Of a stretch of 64,000 bases of DNA, positions 58,041 to 64,000 are shown one piece after another; position 1 is the first letter of the stretch, and every line of letters starts with the position of its first letter. The DNA is taken from the NCBI GenBank assembly GCA_026008535.1, contig BRKX01000017.1, positions 5,534,501-5,598,500 of the forward strand, in the 5' to 3' direction. This DNA comes from Perilla frutescens (Eukaryota; Streptophyta; Magnoliopsida; Lamiales; Lamiaceae). The notes beneath the pieces are model-generated. The model was not told the DNA's origin. It ran no database searches and was given only the letters and a program-made list of their open reading frames with translations. A program made the position numbers and the translations under genes.

Positions 58041-59264
58041 GACATACAAGACAAAGCTAGAATGAGAAAATGATGCGACCAATACGTATGCGGAAGCTAG
58101 AATCGAACAACGCCAACTAAAAGAATGATTCAACCCAACAATAGCTGAACAAAAATGATCAAATAACCTAAATAAATTGATTAAAATAACAAGCTACGAA
58201 ATTAAACCACTTAAATCACAAAATTCCCAAATTGACTCCTAAGAACCCTAGAAATTGACCGGATCAATTGACCTAGCAAACAACGTCAAACTAAGCTCAA
58301 ATCTTAGGATAATGTTTAATTAACATGAAGAAACAATATATCCAAAATTTAGCAAATTCGCACGTGTAAATTGGGAGATAGCTCGGTGGTGATTTTGGGA
58401 CGATTTAAGGCTCGATAAATGAACAATTGAAAATAAATTCGACAATCTGGAATGAGAGGCTAAGGGGACGTGTATGGTGATGATGGTGGATGGTTTGGAT
58501 GGTGTGTGGAGGCGTGGTGGTGGTGGAAGCGAGAACGATAGATGAAGCTTACCCGAAACGGACCCCAAATCTACTTGAATTCGGAACGTGGGTATGGAGC
58601 AAACTTTGTGGCGAGATTAACCCGTACACTACTAGATGCGCGAATGAATCCCTTGATTTCAAGTTTGTAGATGCCAACAACAAACTCTACCAAGAACGAC
58701 GAATCGTATTTGAGACGGGTTGAAGCGCAAATGTGTATTTCATTCAAACCCAATCTGAGGAAAATAATACGTTCATACAACTTAAGTAATTAACCTAAGG
58801 AAATGAAAATCATAAGTTAATGGGCTTGGATTTTCGAATAAACTTGAAATAAAAATAAAATCAAATAAAACTAAGGCCCAATTCTCCTAACAATAATTTG
58901 GGCTTCTAATTAAATTAAAAAAAACTGGGTCCAATTAAAATAAAATAGCTAAATTTAAAAAAATATGGACACGTCCACATGCATGGTCACCACTTCAATC
59001 ATCCTCCTCGATGCTCGTCAAAGTCACCAACTTGTACTGTCGAAAATCAGCTCTATCTTCCAACTTCTTTTGAACATAGCATTGAAAGTAACCTTGCAGC
59101 TTCTTGGCTCTTAATCTCATCACTGGACCTCTCAGCTGCAACTCTGAGTTCAAATCCCCAGTGCTTGTCTCGATCTCATAAAAAAAGTTGCAACCTATCG
59201 ATCAATCAAGGCAATGGGCAAAGTTCGATCAAGGCGAATAAAGACTCGGAACGTATAGTATGCG
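58041..59264. other. Unclassified insertion inside gypsy E
   Basis: Its texture differs from the surrounding element: AT-rich with a pyrimidine/purine-biased stretch (about 58440-58560). Minus-strand open frames of 82 codons (58568-58320) and 69 codons (58780-58571) exist but match nothing I know. It could be an LTR or captured genomic DNA in reverse orientation; the boundaries are approximate. Confidence 0.4.
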
Positions 59265-59810
59265 GGTAAACATGGTTACATGTATGATTGCAAGTAAAGA
59301 AAGTTGAGCCAAGATAAAGGATCGACCAAAGCTCATCAAGATTGCTTGGCTACCACAAAAAAGCTTGAAAGATCAAAGGACTAATTATCAGTTTCAAGCT
59401 GGAGAGATGGTCTTCTCAAAGATATCTCCAACCAATGGAAGAGTTCATTTTGCTAAGAGATTAAAAAAACAAAAGGTTCGATGAACCTATTGGAAATCCT
59501 CGAAGGGGATAAAGATATAGACAATAGGTCGGCTTTGACGCTTGATCTTATTGTCTTGCATGACGTGTCTCACGTCCTAATACTATGGAAATATGAGTTT
59601 GAGATAAATACATGTTGCCAAAGGAAAAGAGATAGTTCTGAGTGAGAACTAATCGATAAAGAAAGGCCTCAATCTATTCTTGACCATAAGGTCTAGAGTT
59701 GTAAACCTAGTAAAAGTTTTGAACCAATATGGTTCGAATAGGCTGTGGATTCTTGAAAAAGTATCCAGATCTCCTTTTGAGGGGAAGTAAATTTCGGGAT
59801 GAATTTTTTT
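59265..59810 (+). pseudogene. Gypsy E integrase C-terminus/chromodomain remnant
   Basis: Traces of the end of a chromovirus pol: FQAGEMVFSKISPTNGRVHF (about 59393-59452), then a block resembling the HNVFHVSLLRKY motif (about 59559-59600), then the final residues before the polypurine tract. Stops and shifts break it. It proves that E once carried a normal pol and lost most of it by internal deletion. Confidence 0.7.
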
Positions 59811-59825
59811 TTAAGGGGTGTAGTC
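59811..59825 (+). other. Gypsy E polypurine tract
   Basis: TTAAGGGGTGTAGTC just before the 3' LTR start at 59826. Confidence 0.65.
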
Positions 59826-62668
59826 TGTAATATCCCATAAATTTCAGAATATCTTGGTGAGTTTTATAAATTTATTTAGAAGGCTAAAGAAAATAACTGG
59901 AGCTAAAATAAAGTTAAACAGATAGATGTAAGTCGTGACTTTTTTGTGTATTTTATATGAAAATCAATTATGAGATTTTGCGTTTGCCACCGGAAGATAG
60001 TCAATATTGGTCTTTTCTAAAACATAACGATCTAAAGGAAGTTGCCGGTACTTTTAGAATTTTAATCTGACCTCTACATGAGTCCTGGAATTGAAAATCG
60101 TAAAGGGAAAACCTGTGAATAGTGTTTTTTCGTAAAGATGTGATTTTCGAATCTTTATGAAATCTTGTGTATTGATTCGAGTCTTTTTTTGACAATTTTC
60201 TTTCGTAGAAAATCACCCAAGGAATCCATTCGTATTTTCGGATTTTCAATCAGAGGTCAATCGAACGCTTGGGAGCGTTTTCAGTAAAAAGTGGGGGAAT
60301 AGTAAATTTACTTCTGAAAATGGAATCTTTCTTCGATTTTCCTCAAACGACCTCCTCGTTTTTCAACGATGGATTGACTCAATAGTATTCGAGCCAATGA
60401 GTCACCCAATATTTTTGGATTTTATATCAGAGGTCATTTGGACCTCGCCGTTGAATAAAACAACTTTAATTGAATCCGAAAATGCTTTATCAGTATTTTA
60501 CATGCGAAAAAGTTATACTCGCCCGAGCCTTGGTTTTCCTATAAATAGGGGGGTTGGATTCATTCCAACTTGCTCATTCTCTCTCTTCTCTCTCTCTTTC
60601 TCTCTCTCGTTCGTGTTGACGAATGGAAAACCCGGGCATACACCGAGTACATCGCGCATGCGGGCCTAGGTTAAGTTTTGTTGGGGGCTGCTACTGCGGG
60701 AGCAGCCACCGAACCCCGGAAGGCTACCGGAGAGCCGCCGCAGCTGTGGATGGTCGAAAATCACCGTCGTCGTGTCGCCGCCGCGCCGCTGCTTCAGACG
60801 TCTCGTTTCGCTCCATTTCTTATCCTTTATAGCAGAAATTTTAATATGTTGTGTATTTTAAATATTTCTTCATTTCGTATATTGAATGCGTCATCATCCA
60901 GTGGCCGAAAATGCCGAAAAATGTGAAAAAAGGGGCACCGATCAGTTTCAGTTTTTGCCCGTTTTCGCCTGTTTTGGTTCGTCAAATCGAAAAAGATTGA
61001 GCTAGAAAGTTGCTCAAAATATTATTTCCTATAGTACTGCCAAGTTTCGTAATTTTTCGATAAGTTTTGATTAAAGTTAATTATTTTAATAAGACGGTTA
61101 TTTTTATAACTAAAGCATGTGATTTCAGAAAATTCTGAAAATTAAATAGATTAATAAAGATATATGTGGGGTCATGTCTGATTATTTTCATAATTTTTGA
61201 ACAAGTGAAAAGTGCAATCGAGGTTAATTGAGAAAAAATGAGTAAAATGGCAAGTTACAAAAAGTGACCTCTATCAATTTTTTGGTCCCATTAAATTAGA
61301 AATTATATTTTGGGATTTATTCCCTTCTACGTGGAAGTTGTACGAGGTCTCTAGAGTCGCGCATTCTTAATCGGAATATAATTAAAGTAAATAAAAGCTC
61401 CAATTAAATTAAAGTCGAGTTCTAAAAATTAGAACAGCAGTCCTAAAATAAGCTTTGACCTTGTAGGACCTGTTGAGCCAGTCAAAGGAGCTGACGGATG
61501 AATATCGAGAAGTTTGATCACCTGAGTTGATCTAATCGAGTTGAGTTTATTTGCAAAACCTATCTATATTTGAGTTATTAACTAATAAATGTGATAGTCA
61601 TAGTTAGAATATTCAAATAAAATATTTGATGAATTATCTGCCCAAGTCTCTGCTAGAGTAATAGTATTATATTGTTGTATAATTATTGAGAACATAGATT
61701 ATGCTTTGTCATAATTATCGAGAACATAGATTATGTTTTGCCATAATTATTGAGAACATAGATTATGCTTCATCATAATTATTGAGAATATAGATTCTGA
61801 TTTATCATAATAAACAAATATAGATTATGCTTTGACATAATTAAATAGAATATATTATGCCTTGTCATAACTAAAGTCTATGGGTTAAAAGTTAAGGTGT
61901 AGAGTTTAAAGTTCATAGTATATAGATTAAAGTTAGAGTTTATATTTAAATTCTAATAGTCATAGTTTAAAGTTACAGTAAATTAAATGTTTATTGTGTA
62001 TTGAATATACTTGTGTATAATGAGTTATAATTTTTAGCTTGTGCTTTCTGTATTAAACTCAAGTTATAGTAGTTTCCGTTTAAGGAATATAAAGCATAAT
62101 TGAACTATGTTTGCTAGAGGAATTAAAGGTTAGCATAGTTGATATATTAAGAGGATGACATAGTTTTTATGCTTATGTCATATTGTGCGCTTTATAGAGA
62201 AAACATAGAACAAAGAATAGGTAAGAATTGTGATTCTTGCAGTTGTGATGTTAATCACTAAAGGTGTCACTATGAGGTAACCCCTGCACATACACGTGAT
62301 CTAGGCATCACTATAAGGAGCTAATGTTAGGTAACCCCTTGTATACCCAGGGTTCAATGCTAGGAAATCCCTGGTATACTCTTTCCGGATTAGCGAGACA
62401 ACCCCTCCATTTTCCTATCAACGACATGTCATTTTCAAAATATTTTTCACAGGTTGAGATGTCGGAGGTGATGACTCGATGTACTGTTATAAGTTGATCA
62501 TGCCTTGCTATCTCGTTCAGAATAAATTATTGCTCATGAGTATGTTGTTATGTGATACAATACTACTGCATTGTTTTCTACTGAAACTCTGATACAGTTG
62601 CCCTATAGTATGATTGCATGCTATGTTTTATTATTGGGCTTATCTGAATTGTATACCTTATTTGAATA
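59826..62668 (+). repeat. Gypsy E 3' LTR (3'-truncated)
   Basis: Colinear with 51511-54363. Differences include an extra ~220 bp at about 61150-61370 and a ~180-bp deletion at about 62429 (matching 53952-54130 of the 5' LTR). The TATA region CCTATAAATAGGGG is at 60538-60551. It breaks off at TTATTTGAAT, where copia F begins, so the LTR end is missing. Confidence 0.82.
61678..61875. repeat. ~32-bp minisatellite in gypsy E 3' LTR
   Basis: Counterpart of 53189-53390; same unit and similar copy number. Confidence 0.82.
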
Positions 62669-63414
62669 CAAGTGGTAAATGTTTTATCTGTTCTGGCACA
62701 TTGGATGGATATATTTATATACGTAATTCTATGCAAGACACTACGCAAATGCAATTACTGAATACTTCGATCACAAACTCTAATAAGAGGAAAAAACTTT
62801 CGGAACTAAATCAAACCTATCTTTAACATCTTAAGCTAGGTCATATTAACCTTAAGAGGATACAAAGGCTTATAAATGATGGACCACTATCTTCATTGGT
62901 CTTAGAATCATTTCCTTTATGTGAATCTTATTTGGAAGGTAAAATGACTAAGCACCCCTTTAAGTCAAAAGGGAATAGATCTGAAGAAGTATTAGATTTG
63001 ATTCACTCTGACCTATGTGGTCCTATGTCAGTTCAAGCTAGAGGAGGGTACGAGTATTTTATCACGTTCATTGATGATTACTCAAGATATGGATACATAT
63101 ACCTGTTACATCGCAAGTTCGAATGCTTTGAAACTTTAAAAGAATTTAGGACAGAAGCGGAGAAACGAACTGGTAAAAGTATAAAATCACTGCATTATGA
63201 TCATGGTGGTGAGTACCTCTTAGGTGAATTTAGGGACTACTTGGCAGAGAATGGGATTTCATCCCAGTTGACTGCGCCTGGCACTCCACAGCAGAATAGC
63301 GTGGTGGAGAGAAGGAATAGAACATTATTAGGGATGGTTAGATCAACGATGAGCTATTCAGACTTGTCTATTTCATTTTGGGGATATGCCCTAGAAACAA
63401 CAACTTATATTTAA
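62669..63414 (+). pseudogene. Copia F pre-integrase and integrase
   Basis: Begins abruptly inside the pre-integrase block (SGKCFICSGTLDGYIYIRNS), then LKLGHINLKRIQRLINDGPL, LCESYLEGKMTK and the integrase core with LIHSDLCGPM, FITFIDDYSRYGYIYLLHR, HYDHGGEYLLGEFRDYLAEN and PGTPQQNSVVERRNRTL. A stop occurs at about 62824-62826 and a one-base loss near 63412 shifts the frame. It is close to element B in protein sequence. It may be the continuation of copia C, interrupted by gypsy E. Confidence 0.85.
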
Positions 63415-64000
63415 ATGTGGTTCCATCAAAATCAGTTCCTACTACACCCATAAAACTATGGACTAGTGGAAAGCCCAGTCTAGGTCACTTTCAGATTTGG
63501 GGTAGTCCAGCACATGTGCTGGATAAGGATACTGAAAAGTTGACGCCTCGGACGGATGTAAGACTGTTCGTTGGATATCCAAAGGGAACAAAAAGAGGTT
63601 TATTCTATAATCCTAAGGATCAGAAGGTCTTTGTAAGAACAATGCCCGATACTTAGAGGAAGACTATATGATAAATCACAAACCCAAGAGCGTTATCATT
63701 CTTGAGGAGCTTCGAGGGGGGAATTTAAATCCTACACCATCTACACAAGAAGAGGTGTCACCAATTACTACATAACGTGTCATAGAAGTACGAGATTTGC
63801 CTCATCACAGTGGGAAGTTTGTACGCCAACCTGATAGATTCATTAGTTTGGGTGAATCTTCAGATTTCCCAGAACAACTGAATGAATTAGATCCCAAAAA
63901 GTACAACGAAGTAGTTTAAGACAAAGATGCAGATTCTTAAAAATCTGCAATGGAGTCTGAGATTGGATCTATGGATCACAATCAATCTTGGGAGCTTGTA
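63378..64000 (+). pseudogene. Copia F integrase end and start of RT
   Basis: Frame-shifted continuation: VVPSKSVPTTPIKLW, LGHFQIWGSPAHVLDKDTEK and RTDVRLFVGYPKGTKRGLFY, then linker sequence with stops (about 63654, 63774 and 63919), then the RT N-terminus MESEIGSMDHNQSWELV at the window edge (the copia RT begins with such a block). It continues beyond 64000. Confidence 0.82.

Larger units (their letters stand above)
51511..62668 (+). mobile_element. Chromovirus-type Ty3/gypsy element E, internally deleted
   Basis: Two long direct LTRs starting TGTAACATCCC/TGTAATATCCC, a methionine-tRNA primer-binding site, and a remnant of the integrase/chromodomain end before the polypurine tract indicate the Tekay-like group. 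The internal region is only about 3.1 kb; gag, protease, RT and RNase H are missing. The 3' LTR is cut at 62668 where copia F begins, so no target duplication can be checked. Confidence 0.82.

Noticed and set aside
58320..58780. Minus-strand frames that might be a small host gene
   Set aside because: Only 69-82 codons, low complexity (Pro/Ser/His), no start context or domain; kept only as an unclassified block.
62669..64000. A new copia insertion with its own 5' LTR at 62669
   Set aside because: No LTR, primer-binding site or gag precedes it; it starts mid-domain, so it is a rearranged or interrupted remnant.

Overview
This is nuclear DNA from a flowering plant, almost certainly a eudicot. 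The evidence is a tandem array of plant-type 5S rRNA genes, several families of plant LTR retrotransposons (Athila-type Ty3/gypsy, Tekay-like chromovirus, SIRE-like and Tork/Angela-like Ty1/copia), non-autonomous hAT elements and one GT-AG intron-containing host gene. An asterid such as a Lamiales species is my guess from overall flavour only; nothing in the window proves it.

Layout. 1-4766: edge of a 5S rDNA array, eleven copies on the minus strand in two classes: 120-bp genes with long spacers, and genes carrying one shared 10-bp deletion with short spacers; one pair is fused without spacer. 4767-23294: a nested retrotransposon pile-up. A truncated copia LTR with its primer-binding site (element A) is followed by a full-length 12.6-kb Athila element (5371-18011, target duplication ATGTT), which sits one base inside the 5' LTR of a 3'-truncated SIRE-like copia (18016-23294). 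23295-36755: an old minus-strand copia (D) split by a full-length minus-strand copia of the same broad family (B, 23888-33359, target duplication CCATC). 36756-38640: intergenic DNA and a decayed SIRE-like LTR.

38884-46681 is a small gene island. One host gene, a WDHD1/CTF4/EOL1 homologue in 12 exons (39529-45019, 969 codons), is bracketed by two non-autonomous hAT-like elements with near-matching 8-bp target duplications. It is the only clear non-transposon protein gene in the window.

46682-64000 is a second nested pile. An old gypsy LTR end (G) is interrupted by a plus-strand copia (C, complete 5' LTR 47945-49368). C is interrupted in its leader by a chromovirus (E, 51511-62668) that has lost most of its coding region. 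E's 5' LTR holds a 1.74-kb element with about 680-bp inverted arms. After E comes the integrase/RT part of a copia (F), which may be the remainder of C and runs off the window end.

The retrotransposon coding regions are broken by stops and frameshifts, so none looks autonomous. The least routine observations are the two-class 5S array, a hairpin that encloses the TATA region in three diverged copia LTRs although its sequence differs, a polypurine-tract-like 13-mer present three times in the Athila element, a promoter-like GC-rich block before the Athila third ORF, and the large inverted repeat. No CRISPR array, tRNA gene or bacterial-type operon was seen.
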